Source of the DNA: Nitrospirota bacterium
Lineage (GTDB): Bacteria > Nitrospirota > Nitrospiria > Nitrospirales > UBA8639
Assembly: GCA_029865515.1 (NCBI GenBank)
Contig: JAOUGQ010000058.1
Location: 1 to 13,956, forward strand
DNA: 13,956 bases
Reading direction: 5' to 3'
Part shown: positions 6,607 through 13,916 of the stretch, one piece after another
Layout: the number at the start of each line of letters is the position of its first letter
How positions within the stretch are numbered: position 1 is the stretch's first letter
Made by a program: the position numbers and the translations under genes
The notes under the pieces: generated by a model
Databases searched by the model: none
Seen by the model: the letters and a program-made list of their open reading frames with translations, nothing else
What the model was told of the DNA's origin: nothing

Positions 6607-8709
6607 TTAGATAGAGGAAACGGCTTCTTTTCCCTTTTTATGTTCTTCAACTATGCGGGTGATAATTTCCTTTGGGACTTCCTCATAACCTGAAAACTCC
6701 ATCACATAACTGCCCTTCCCAGCCGTCATGGAGGTTAACGAAGGAGCATATTTCAGCATTTCTGCCAATGGCACAAAAGCTTTCACGATTTGATTGTGTC
6801 CCTTGGTGGCCATTCCCTGTATGCGTCCACGCCGTGAGTTGAGATCGCCAATAACGGTGCCCACCAGATCATCCGGAACGATGACATCTACCGACATCAT
6901 GGGCTCAAGAAGCGTACTCTCCGCAGACTCGAGCGCATGCTTGAGAGCCATCGAACCTGCCACTTTAAATGCCAATTCGGAAGAATCGACGGGATGATGT
7001 GAGCCATCATAGACAGCCACCCTGATATCAACGATGGGGAACCCCGCAACAATTCCCTGTTGCATGGCTTCGATTACCCCTTTTTCTACTGCGGGAATAA
7101 AGTTCCGTGGAATGACCCCACCCACGATGTTGTTGTGAAACTCAAATCCCGCCCCGCGCGGAAGAGGCTCAATCTGTAGCCAGCAATCCCCGTATTGTCC
7201 ATGTCCACCGGTTTGTTTTTTGTATTTCCCTTGAGCCTGCGCCATGCGATGGATTGTTTCCTTATAGGGGACTTTCGGCATGTGCAAATTCACTTCAACT
7301 CCATACTTGCGCCTGAGTTTCTCTAAGGTGGCATCGATGTGACTCTGCCCTACGCCGCTTAACAGCATCTCCTTGGTTTCTTCATTCCGAAGAAATTCCA
7401 GAGAGGGATCTTCTTCAACTAACTTGTGCAGGCCCAGGCTGACCTTGTCAATTTCATTCTTGCTCTTCACTTCTAAGGCATAGGACATAACCGGACGGGT
7501 AATTTTCATACCGGGGAAGACGATGGGATGCTTTTCATCGCAAATCGTGTCACCGGTTTGGGTATCTTTCAGTTTGCCGATTGCCACGATATCGCCGGCA
7601 TGCGCTTGATGAATTTGATGATGTTTTTTCCCGATGGAGAAGAAGAGATGTCCCCCTTTCTCCTTCGTCTGGCGAGAGGCATTATAAAAACCGGAATCCG
7701 CATTTAGGGTCCCGGAGAGAACCCGCACAAATGATAGACGCCCCATAAAGGGATCGATTGTCGTTTTAAAGACAAAAGCGGAGAACGGCTCATGTGGATC
7801 AGATGTTCGTTGTTCTTCGTGATGCGTCCGGGGTTGTTGCCCCACGTGTGGATGCAGGCTGGCACGATCTGAAGGAGAAGGGAGCAATCGCAATGCGGCG
7901 TCTAACAAAGTGGACGTGCCAATATTCCGCATGGCAGACCCGCACAACACCGGAACGAGTCTCCGTTCCAATGTTCCCATCGTCAATCCATCACGCAAAT
8001 CATCATCTGAGAGTTCACCCTTTGAAAGGTACTTCTCCACCAATTGGTCATTGGTTTCCGCAACCTGTTCCATCACCCTGCGCCGAAACTCAGCCGTCAT
8101 GGCTTGATGTTCAGTAGGAATATCGGTTTGCTGAATTTTTGTGGTTTCGGGAACCGGAGTGATGAGATGCCTGGCAATCAGATCAATGACGCCAGTCAGC
8201 TGGGACTCCTTTCCGACTGGAATCGTGAGGGGGACCCCGGTGATTTCTAGCGTTTTCTCACACTCTGCCAGGATGGCGCCGTAATCCGTTCGCTCTTTAT
8301 CCAGTTCATTGATAAACAGGAGGCAGGGAAGTTCGTATTCCTGAATCAGATCCCAGACTCGCTCGATTTCAGACCGGAGCCCTGTGCTGGCACCAACGAC
8401 CAGCACCACGCCATCCACCGCCCTGAGGGAGGATTGAACCTCAAAGGAATAATCCACGATTCCCGGGGTATCAATGATATTGATTTTCGCCCCCTGCCAT
8501 TCCAACTGAAATAATGCGGAGCTGATGGAATGATGCCTGTGAACCTCTTCCGGTTCAAAATCACCAAGGGTATTCCCCTGAGGAATGCTCCCCATGGTTT
8601 GAATGACTCCGGTGGAAAAGGCCAGGGCTTCACAGAGGGTGGTTTTGCCTGCTCCAGGGTACGAAGCAAGAACCACGTTGCGGATAGTTGGAGCGGATTC
8701 GTTTGGCAT
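6607..8709 (-). CDS. fusA: elongation factor G-like GTPase (EF-G paralogue)
   Basis: This 700-aa protein has the full EF-G layout: GTPase domain (about 1-270), domain II (about 300-385), domain III (about 395-470), domain IV (about 475-595) and domain V (about 600-690). The P-loop is SYPGAGKT at 16-23. Two GTPase motifs are unusual. G3 reads DTPGI at 80-84, where EF-G has the catalytic His, and G4 reads NELD at 134-137 in place of NKxD. The domain IV tip YDGSHHPVDSSELAFK and the C-terminal LNSRRGRIQGM remain close to EF-G. The G1 and G3 pattern resembles the EF-G-like group seen as a second copy in many genomes, so the housekeeping fusA is probably elsewhere. It is transcribed alone against the upstream operon, from a strong promoter with an AGGAGG site. 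Whether it acts in translocation, recycling or something else cannot be read here. Confidence 0.9.
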   Translation of the reverse strand: MPNESAPTIRNVVLASYPGAGKTTLCEALAFSTGVIQTMGSIPQGNTLGDFEPEEVHRHHSISSALFQLEWQGAKINIIDTPGIVDYSFEVQSSLRAVDGVVLVVGASTGLRSEIERVWDLIQEYELPCLLFINELDKERTDYGAILAECEKTLEITGVPLTIPVGKESQLTGVIDLIARHLITPVPETTKIQQTDIPTEHQAMTAEFRRRVMEQVAETNDQLVEKYLSKGELSDDDLRDGLTMGTLERRLVPVLCGSAMRNIGTSTLLDAALRLLPSPSDRASLHPHVGQQPRTHHEEQRTSDPHEPFSAFVFKTTIDPFMGRLSFVRVLSGTLNADSGFYNASRQTKEKGGHLFFSIGKKHHQIHQAHAGDIVAIGKLKDTQTGDTICDEKHPIVFPGMKITRPVMSYALEVKSKNEIDKVSLGLHKLVEEDPSLEFLRNEETKEMLLSGVGQSHIDATLEKLRRKYGVEVNLHMPKVPYKETIHRMAQAQGKYKKQTGGHGQYGDCWLQIEPLPRGAGFEFHNNIVGGVIPRNFIPAVEKGVIEAMQQGIVAGFPIVDIRVAVYDGSHHPVDSSELAFKVAGSMALKHALESAESTLLEPMMSVDVIVPDDLVGTVIGDLNSRRGRIQGMATKGHNQIVKAFVPLAEMLKYAPSLTSMTAGKGSYVMEFSGYEEVPKEIITRIVEEHKKGKEAVSSI

Positions 8710-8714
8710 GCGAA

Positions 8715-8720
8715 CCTCCT
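8715..8720 (-). promoter_or_regulatory. Shine-Dalgarno site AGGAGG for the EF-G-like gene
   Basis: On the minus strand a perfect AGGAGG lies five bases before the ATG at 8709. It is the best ribosome binding site in the window and fixes the start of the EF-G-like protein. Most other genes here have weak sites. Confidence 0.85.
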
Positions 8721-8734
8721 CTCAAATTTTCTAA

Positions 8735-8763
8735 ATTCTAGGTAGCACGGGAAGGGGTGTCAA
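8735..8763 (-). promoter_or_regulatory. sigma-70-type promoter for the EF-G-like gene
   Basis: Read on the minus strand, a consensus -35 box TTGACA (plus-strand 8758-8763) is followed by exactly 17 bases and a -10 box TAGAAT (plus-strand 8735-8740), five of six matches to TATAAT. Transcription would start near 8728, leaving a leader of about 20 bases that contains the AGGAGG site. The boxes and spacing are seen directly; promoter activity is inferred. Confidence 0.75.
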
Positions 8764-8855
8764 TGAAAAAGAGTGAAGGGGATGTCAAAGAGACCTACGA
8801 TCCCATTGTTCCTCTGTCATTTGATCGACAGATATGGTTTATCAAGAATCGGTAA
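8763..8855 (+). CDS. possible small ORF, 30 aa, unknown
   Basis: An ATG at 8763 opens 30 codons ending in TAA, giving a charged peptide that begins MKKSEGDVKETYD and ends near IWFIKNR. A purine-rich GGAAGGGG at 8750-8757 lies five bases before the ATG and could act as a ribosome binding site. It has no hydrophobic segment, Cys pair or other motif I recognise. Its start overlaps the -35 box of the opposite-strand promoter. No promoter for it is visible, and 30-codon frames occur by chance, so it may not be a gene. Confidence 0.2.
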   Translation: MKKSEGDVKETYDPIVPLSFDRQIWFIKNR

Positions 8856-8897
8856 GTGGTGGCTCTTCAACCATGACTTCGGCAATAAATTCCTAGT

Positions 8898-8912
8898 AAA
8901 TCCTAAGGATTT
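8898..8912. repeat. short perfect inverted repeat, possible operator
   Basis: AAATCCT and AGGATTT face each other across a single base, giving a near-palindrome of 15 bases. A one-base loop is too small for an RNA hairpin, so a dimeric-protein binding site is the more natural reading. It lies about 190 bases from the EF-G-like start and 240 from the fusion gene start. No regulator is identified. Confidence 0.35.
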
Positions 8913-9008
8913 TTCCTGGAAATGGTGATCGGTCTCTGGTCTCATTAGCCTGGCATTGAGGTTGCTCTAATGACTTCACTATGAGAGTTGAATTGATCAG
9001 CAACTGAT

Positions 9009-9024
9009 TGTGGAGAATACCACA
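9009..9024. repeat. short inverted repeat TGTGG-N6-CCACA
   Basis: Five-base perfect arms are separated by AGAATA, about 130 bases upstream of the LuxD-like fusion gene and just before an AT-rich run. The spacing would suit a dimeric regulator or a small hairpin. Arms this short arise often by chance. Confidence 0.25.
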
Positions 9025-9153
9025 GTGACACAAAATTTTTTATTTTTATTCATCTCTCCTCCCCCTCTATAACAGACTGAAACAGGAGTAAGGGTCTTTT
9101 GAGATCCAGGGAAAATCTTGTGCCTGCATATAAGTAAAAATATTTAAGGTTAA

Positions 9154-11499
9154 ATGAGGGAACTCATGAGCATGATGACATCCGCACTGACTAGTATGAC
9201 TCAAATTCATCACCCGGAAGAGTTGAAACGAATAACCCAACAATTGCTTCCAGGTACTCTGTCCCTTCTCCAGCCACTCTCTTCCATTCCACTCTTTTTG
9301 AGATGCTTGGGTGGCTGCTGGGAAGGGCGCCTCATCGGGTGGAAGGATGATTGTGTGCAATTCCGAATGAGTGGGTTTCCCCCGATAGAAATCGCTCAGA
9401 ACGTTCAATTGCAATATTTTGCGCAGGGCCAAGAACACGCGTTACAACAGTTCCAATGCAGGGTTCAAGACATACGAGAGAAATCTGGGTTTTCGGTGTG
9501 GGACGGGACCACTGACATTCTTCTGAAATGCCGTGCATGGAATGAAGAGGCTGAAACTCTCCGTCCAGAAATCGGCGCTTTGCCTTCAACGCAATTAGGA
9601 AATTTTCTACTTGGGGAGGTAGAGGAAGAGGTAGTCGATTCTTCCTGGGAAACTGAAAAGTCTAGACAGCATTTCCCTACACTTCGCTCCCCCCTGCAAC
9701 GACAGAGGAAAAAGACACAGGAATTTACTCTCTCCCCAACAAAAACGAGCATTCAGAGTACCCGCCTCTGTATTAAAAAAAATAATGGACAGCAGATCAG
9801 TGCCTATCATGATCGGCCAGGAGAAGGTGGTGCGCCAACAGCACTTCCGGTTGTCGTCATTTCGCCTGGGTACGGGGAAACCAAACGAGATTACTTAACC
9901 TTGGCGTATTACTTCGCCAGCAATGGATTTCAAGTGGTGCGCTATGACCATACGAACCATGTCGGAGAGAGCGAGGGCATCCACTATGACGTTTCCCTTT
10001 CGTCGATGAAGGATGATTTTCAAACCGTCACCCGATTTGCCAGGGGCACCTGGCCACAATCAACAATAATCGGCGTGGCCTCAAGCTTAGCGGCGCGGGT
10101 CGCCCTCAAAGCGGAAGCGGAATGTCCATCGGTATCCCTCTTGATCATGCTTATGGGTATTGTCAATGTGCAACGATCTGCAGCCACAGTTCATCAGGAA
10201 GATGTTTTCGCGGGCTATCGCGTTGGACAATACCCTGACTCAGCGAATATTTTGGGATTTAATGTTGGGAGTCAATTTTTGGGGGATGCCATCACCAATA
10301 ATTTTGTGACCCTTGAGCACTCATTGAATGACGCGGAATCCTTAGCCTGTCCTGTAATCGTGGTATCCGCCGGAAAAGATGCGTGGGTTGCTCTTGATGA
10401 CCTTCAGGTCTTTCGTCAGGCATTGGGTCGGCGTGTAGAGAATTGGATGGTGGTGCCGGAGGCGTTACATCGCCTCCAGGAAAACCCCAAAATAGCCCGT
10501 GAAACGTATCGACACTTGGTGGCACAGTGTCGTGAGCGAGTGACGAAGAATTCCTTTCATGGTTTGATCCACCATCCCAATCGACTGGATCTCGGTCGAC
10601 AAAATCGAGAAGAAAAGATTGCGTTGCAACAACAGAGTATGACGGAAGTTGGACCGGGGTTTTGGCACGATTACTTGGGGCATTTTCAATCCGTGGGAAA
10701 ATGTCCGGATTATGTAAAATTATTAGACCACGTCTTTCATGCCTTGGGGCCGATCACCCCTGGACAACAGTTTCTGGATGCCGGATGCGGAAATGGCAAT
10801 GCGGGTGTGTTTTTTTTGAATAGATTACGAGCAGGCATTCTTGCCGAGATCCCGGTGTCGAATGGATCCATTGAATATGTGGGAATTGACGTCGTTCCGG
10901 AAGCGTTGAGGAGGGCAAACAGGTCAATGGTGTCGGCGATCTCGGACTGTCAGGAAGGCAATTTCTCTTGGCATCCTTTGGTGAAGATGTCCTGGGCGCA
11001 AGTTGACTTAGGCCATCCCCTCCCCTTTCCAAACAACCAATTTGACCGGATAGTCTCCAATCTGGTTGTTGGGTATGTCCACGATCCCCGCGCGGCCCTG
11101 AAGGAATTTTATCGGGTTCTCGCGCCAGGTGGACGAATGGTCATTTCCAATTTAAAACCAAATGGTGACTTTTCCGGTATATACCAGAGCCTGGTAAGGA
11201 GCGCCGAACTCCCGCAGCAACGAGAGGAGGCGCGGGACCTGTTGAATAACTATGGAAAAATTCGGCAGGCTGAAAAAGAAGGGCAATTTTGTTTTTTTGA
11301 TCGAACGGAATGGGAAGCGATTGTTGCCACGTTAGGCTGCACGCATGCGAAAGTGTATCCGGCTTTTACCGGGCAAGCCTACCTCATTGTCTTGGAAAAA
11401 CCTGCGGTTTCTGCGCAGACCTCTCTGCCCGCCATTCAGAATACATGTCGACGTCAAGCAATGGACTCTGCCTTAGGCCCTCTGAAACAGGTGGCCTAG
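9154..11499 (+). CDS. LuxD-like acyl hydrolase/transferase fused to a SAM-dependent methyltransferase
   Basis: This 781-aa cytosolic-looking protein has three parts. Residues about 45-140 form a mostly beta-type domain I cannot assign, vaguely PilZ/YcgR-N-like, followed by a charged linker. Residues about 200-460 are an alpha/beta hydrolase resembling LuxD, the myristoyl-ACP thioesterase of lux operons: NGFQVVRYDHTNHVG, then ASSLAAR, GIVNV, SAGKDAWV and ALHRLQEN in LuxD order. The predicted triad is Ser311, Asp409 and His439. Residues about 520-750 are a class I methyltransferase with the SAM loop LDAGCGNGNAG (541-551), acidic Asp579 in GIDVVPEAL, and YRVLAPGGRMVIS. It may cleave or transfer an acyl group and methylate a related product, but the substrate is unknown. 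An ATG at 9166 has a better ribosome site (GAGGG at 9156-9160) and would give 777 aa. Neighbouring genes give no pathway clue. Confidence 0.8.
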   Translation: MRELMSMMTSALTSMTQIHHPEELKRITQQLLPGTLSLLQPLSSIPLFLRCLGGCWEGRLIGWKDDCVQFRMSGFPPIEIAQNVQLQYFAQGQEHALQQFQCRVQDIREKSGFSVWDGTTDILLKCRAWNEEAETLRPEIGALPSTQLGNFLLGEVEEEVVDSSWETEKSRQHFPTLRSPLQRQRKKTQEFTLSPTKTSIQSTRLCIKKNNGQQISAYHDRPGEGGAPTALPVVVISPGYGETKRDYLTLAYYFASNGFQVVRYDHTNHVGESEGIHYDVSLSSMKDDFQTVTRFARGTWPQSTIIGVASSLAARVALKAEAECPSVSLLIMLMGIVNVQRSAATVHQEDVFAGYRVGQYPDSANILGFNVGSQFLGDAITNNFVTLEHSLNDAESLACPVIVVSAGKDAWVALDDLQVFRQALGRRVENWMVVPEALHRLQENPKIARETYRHLVAQCRERVTKNSFHGLIHHPNRLDLGRQNREEKIALQQQSMTEVGPGFWHDYLGHFQSVGKCPDYVKLLDHVFHALGPITPGQQFLDAGCGNGNAGVFFLNRLRAGILAEIPVSNGSIEYVGIDVVPEALRRANRSMVSAISDCQEGNFSWHPLVKMSWAQVDLGHPLPFPNNQFDRIVSNLVVGYVHDPRAALKEFYRVLAPGGRMVISNLKPNGDFSGIYQSLVRSAELPQQREEARDLLNNYGKIRQAEKEGQFCFFDRTEWEAIVATLGCTHAKVYPAFTGQAYLIVLEKPAVSAQTSLPAIQNTCRRQAMDSALGPLKQVA

Positions 11500-11568
11500 T
11501 CAAACTGTTTCATTGATCCTTTCCTGGGGCAGGGCACACGGATGTGCCTCAAATGTCTCATTGACCCT
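11500..11568 (+). repeat. imperfect direct repeat (11500-11520 and 11549-11568) flanking a small hairpin
   Basis: Two copies of a sequence of about 20 bases, sharing TCAAA, TGT, TCATTGA and CCT with two substitutions and one gap, lie immediately after the fusion gene's stop. Their starts are 49 bases apart, and between them lies a hairpin with arms GGCACA and TGTGCC. Local duplication, or paired binding sites for a regulator of the kinase gene, are both possible. Confidence 0.4.
11533..11548 (+). terminator. possible weak terminator hairpin after the LuxD-like fusion gene
   Basis: Perfect six-base arms GGCACA and TGTGCC enclose a CGGA loop, 34 bases after the stop. No T-run follows, so this is not a classical intrinsic terminator. 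It may only be a transcript-end stem or chance. Confidence 0.25.
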
Positions 11569-11608
11569 GAAAGCGTATCCATGAAAAGATTCCGAGTAAA
11601 GAGGACAG

Positions 11609-11636
11609 AAGAGGCTTTTCCTAAGAAAATCCTCTT
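11609..11636. repeat. long inverted repeat: 12-base arms, 4-base loop
   Basis: Arms at 11609-11620 and 11625-11636 pair over 12 positions with one mismatch (C opposite T at the seventh position), around a CTAA loop. This is the strongest stem-loop in the gap between the fusion gene and the kinase gene. No T-tract follows on either strand, so a regulatory or attenuator-like role, or a protein-binding palindrome, is as likely as termination. Confidence 0.5.
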
Positions 11637-11738
11637 GGCGACCCTTTTGACTTCTGCCGGCATTTATTGTCCAATGAGGACTGAAGATGTGAAAGGCCAA
11701 TAAGCTCGTTCATTCCATCATCTGCGCACTTCTTTTAC

Positions 11739-13916
11739 GTGAATTTTTACGCCTTCAGCGGGCTTCTGAATGGTCTCGCCGCTACGGTTTCGGGCCTTAT
11801 TATTTACGCCAAAAATCCGGGAAACCCCAAGCATCAAGCCTATGGGATGTATTGCTTAGTGGCATCCGTTTGGGGATATGGGTATTGGGCCTGGCAGCTT
11901 TCCTCATCCCACGATCTGGCACTTTTCTTTGTAAGGTTGTTGATGGTTGGAGGGATCTTTCTTCCAGTAGCCTACCTGTGGCATGTCCTGACCTTATTGG
12001 AGCAGGTGAAAGGAAAAGAATGGCTTATTCGTCTCGGATGGGGAGCCGGGTTTGTTTTTTTCTGCATGAATTTCACCTCCTATTTTGTGGCCGATGTGCA
12101 TGCTGTCAGTGATTTCCCCTTTTGGCCTCAACCGGGGCCTTTTTTCCACGCCTACCTGCTGGGATTCAGCCTGTACGCCATTTATGGAACGTGGTTGTTA
12201 TATCAAGGGGCACGGACAAAAACCGGCACAGAACGATCTCGTTTCTACCTCCTCACCATCGGGTCGGTGATTGCGTATGTAGGGGGGATGACCAGTTTCC
12301 CGCTTTGGTATGGGATTGATATTCCACCAAACGGGACGATTCTTATCACCGTCTATACGTCGGTGGTGGCATATACGCTCCTTCGATATCGTCTTCTGGA
12401 TCTAGGAACGGCTGTTGAGCGTGGCATCACCGGGGGCTTGCTCATGGCCCTCGTCGCCTTTCCGGCCTACCCTGTCCTTTTGCTGGGTCAAAAGCTCTAT
12501 TTCGGGCACATCAATATTCCTTATTCCTTTGTCGAATTAGGAGTCTTTCTCGTCTTGGTGTTTGGAGCGTCCTCGTTGAAACGGGAAGCGAAAACATTTA
12601 TCACCAAATCTTTGTTTAAAGATCGCTATAACCGGCATGAAACGGTGGTGCACTTTTCTAAGTCACTTGTCTCGATTCTGGAATTGAAAGATTTGACCCG
12701 GACGATCGTGGAATCAATTTGCCCTGCATTGGGGTTGGAATGGGGCGTGTTATACTTACGAAGTTCCAGCAGTCAGGATTATCGACCGGTATCCAGTTTT
12801 GGGAAATCTACGACTGACCCGCCAGTATTTCATTTGAATAAAGCTCCCGCACTGGCAGAACTATGGAGAAAGGGGATTTCCTGTTTTGTCATAAATGAAT
12901 TAGAAACGTTCACAAAAAATTCTGAGTCTCAATCCATCGTGGCTCAGTTGGCCAAAATCGGAGCGGAAGTTTGTCTCCCCTTGGTCAATAAAAATCGTCT
13001 GTTAGGTTTTTGCGTGTTCGGGCCTAATACGAAAAGTGGAGGAGGGTATACAATCCAAGACTTAGACTTATTAACGACCTTGTCTCAAGAAGCCTCAGTG
13101 GCTTTGGACAATGCCCTGCTGTATGAAGAACTCAAACGTTCACAATCGTTGGTCCGTCGAACTGATCGGCTTCGCTCCCTCGAGACCATGGCCGGGGGGT
13201 TGGCCCATGAAATTAGAAATCCCCTGACGTCGATTAAGGCGTTTGTGGACCTGGCACCTGAACGAAAGGATGATGAGCAGTTTCTCGTTCGATTTAGTAA
13301 GGTGGTCAAGGAAGATGTGTTTCGCATCGAACGATTAACTCGAGAAATTTTGGATTATGCCAAACCGATGGAGCCGTTTCTAAAGGAAGAAGATCTCAAT
13401 GATATTGTGGAAGCCTGTCTGTACACTCTTCGCATTCGGCCGTCCCATGAACTGATCGTTGTCGAGACCGATTTGGCCAACGGGTTGCCAAAGGTATTTG
13501 CCGATCGTCAACAATTAAAGCAGGTTTTTCTCAATTTGTTGTTTAATGCCGTAGAGGCGATGCTACCCGGGAGTGGGGTATTAACCGTGCGAACTCGAAA
13601 AATTTCTTCAGATTGGGCACAAGATTGGGTGCAGGTAGAAATTCAAGATACAGGAAAAGGTATCGAGCCGGAGGATGTCGAGCATATTTTCGATCCTTTT
13701 TTTACCACCAAACACTTGAGTCAGGAACATGAAGGGACTGGTCTTGGTTTGGCCATTGCCCATCAAATTATTCAAGAACATCAGGGAAGAATAGAAGTGC
13801 AAAGTGTGAAAGGAAGAGGAACAGTCTTTTTTGTCAATCTGCCAAGTTACCATCCCTACCCATCACCATCGATTTCTCCGGATCAGAACGTGCAGCCAAA
13901 ACCGGAACACCGGTAA
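11739..13916 (+). CDS. membrane-bound sensor histidine kinase (multi-TM sensor, GAF-like, HisKA, HATPase)
   Basis: This is the sensor half of a two-component system. About nine hydrophobic segments occupy residues 4-280 (near 4-24, 35-54, 58-87, 96-118, 135-156, 168-190, 197-218, 231-250 and 262-280), similar to the 7TM-type N-terminal region of some histidine kinases. A GAF-like domain covers about 305-460. HisKA carries the phospho-acceptor His490 in AHEIRNPL. The ATPase domain has the N box with Asn603 (NLLFNAVEAM), Asp637 in DTGKG, FDPFFTTK, and GTGLGLA at 666-672. The H box and ATPase motifs are of the NtrB/AtoS/ZraS type, which usually pair with NtrC-like regulators. The start is a GTG without a visible ribosome site, and no ATG, GTG or TTG lies between it and the upstream in-frame stop at 11682, so the start is uncertain. 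The stimulus is unknown. Confidence 0.9.
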   Translation: MNFYAFSGLLNGLAATVSGLIIYAKNPGNPKHQAYGMYCLVASVWGYGYWAWQLSSSHDLALFFVRLLMVGGIFLPVAYLWHVLTLLEQVKGKEWLIRLGWGAGFVFFCMNFTSYFVADVHAVSDFPFWPQPGPFFHAYLLGFSLYAIYGTWLLYQGARTKTGTERSRFYLLTIGSVIAYVGGMTSFPLWYGIDIPPNGTILITVYTSVVAYTLLRYRLLDLGTAVERGITGGLLMALVAFPAYPVLLLGQKLYFGHINIPYSFVELGVFLVLVFGASSLKREAKTFITKSLFKDRYNRHETVVHFSKSLVSILELKDLTRTIVESICPALGLEWGVLYLRSSSSQDYRPVSSFGKSTTDPPVFHLNKAPALAELWRKGISCFVINELETFTKNSESQSIVAQLAKIGAEVCLPLVNKNRLLGFCVFGPNTKSGGGYTIQDLDLLTTLSQEASVALDNALLYEELKRSQSLVRRTDRLRSLETMAGGLAHEIRNPLTSIKAFVDLAPERKDDEQFLVRFSKVVKEDVFRIERLTREILDYAKPMEPFLKEEDLNDIVEACLYTLRIRPSHELIVVETDLANGLPKVFADRQQLKQVFLNLLFNAVEAMLPGSGVLTVRTRKISSDWAQDWVQVEIQDTGKGIEPEDVEHIFDPFFTTKHLSQEHEGTGLGLAIAHQIIQEHQGRIEVQSVKGRGTVFFVNLPSYHPYPSPSISPDQNVQPKPEHR

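Larger units (their letters stand above)
8710..9153. other. divergent intergenic region, 444 bases
   Basis: This region separates the leftward EF-G-like gene from the rightward LuxD-like fusion gene. Its left end holds the minus-strand promoter and ribosome binding site. A possible 30-codon ORF lies at 8763-8855. Two short inverted repeats occur at 8898-8912 and 9009-9024, and an AT-rich stretch runs about 9031-9051. No convincing promoter for the rightward gene was found; TATAAC at 9068-9073 could be a -10 box, but its -35 partner is poor. No tRNA, riboswitch or longer coding region is apparent. Confidence 0.6.

Noticed and set aside
6616..6639. Stem GGAAA/TTTCC followed by a T-run, a possible terminator for the htrA operon
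   Set aside because: The stem is only five A/T-rich pairs and lies within the 3' coding end of the EF-G-like gene, so it is too weak to call.
9045..9073. TTTATT-17-TATAAC as a promoter for the LuxD-like fusion gene
   Set aside because: The -10 box matches five of six positions, but the -35 box matches only three and lies in an AT-rich run; a chance match is likely.
11500..11700. Minus-strand frame of 66 codons in the gap before the kinase
   Set aside because: It needs a TTG start, has no ribosome site, and runs across the hairpins and direct repeat; no recognisable protein features.
11739..13916. Assignment of the kinase as PrsK of the PEP-CTERM/exosortase system
   Set aside because: The multi-TM plus GAF layout is similar, but the H box AHEIRNPL is of the NtrB/AtoS type and no exosortase-related gene is in the window.
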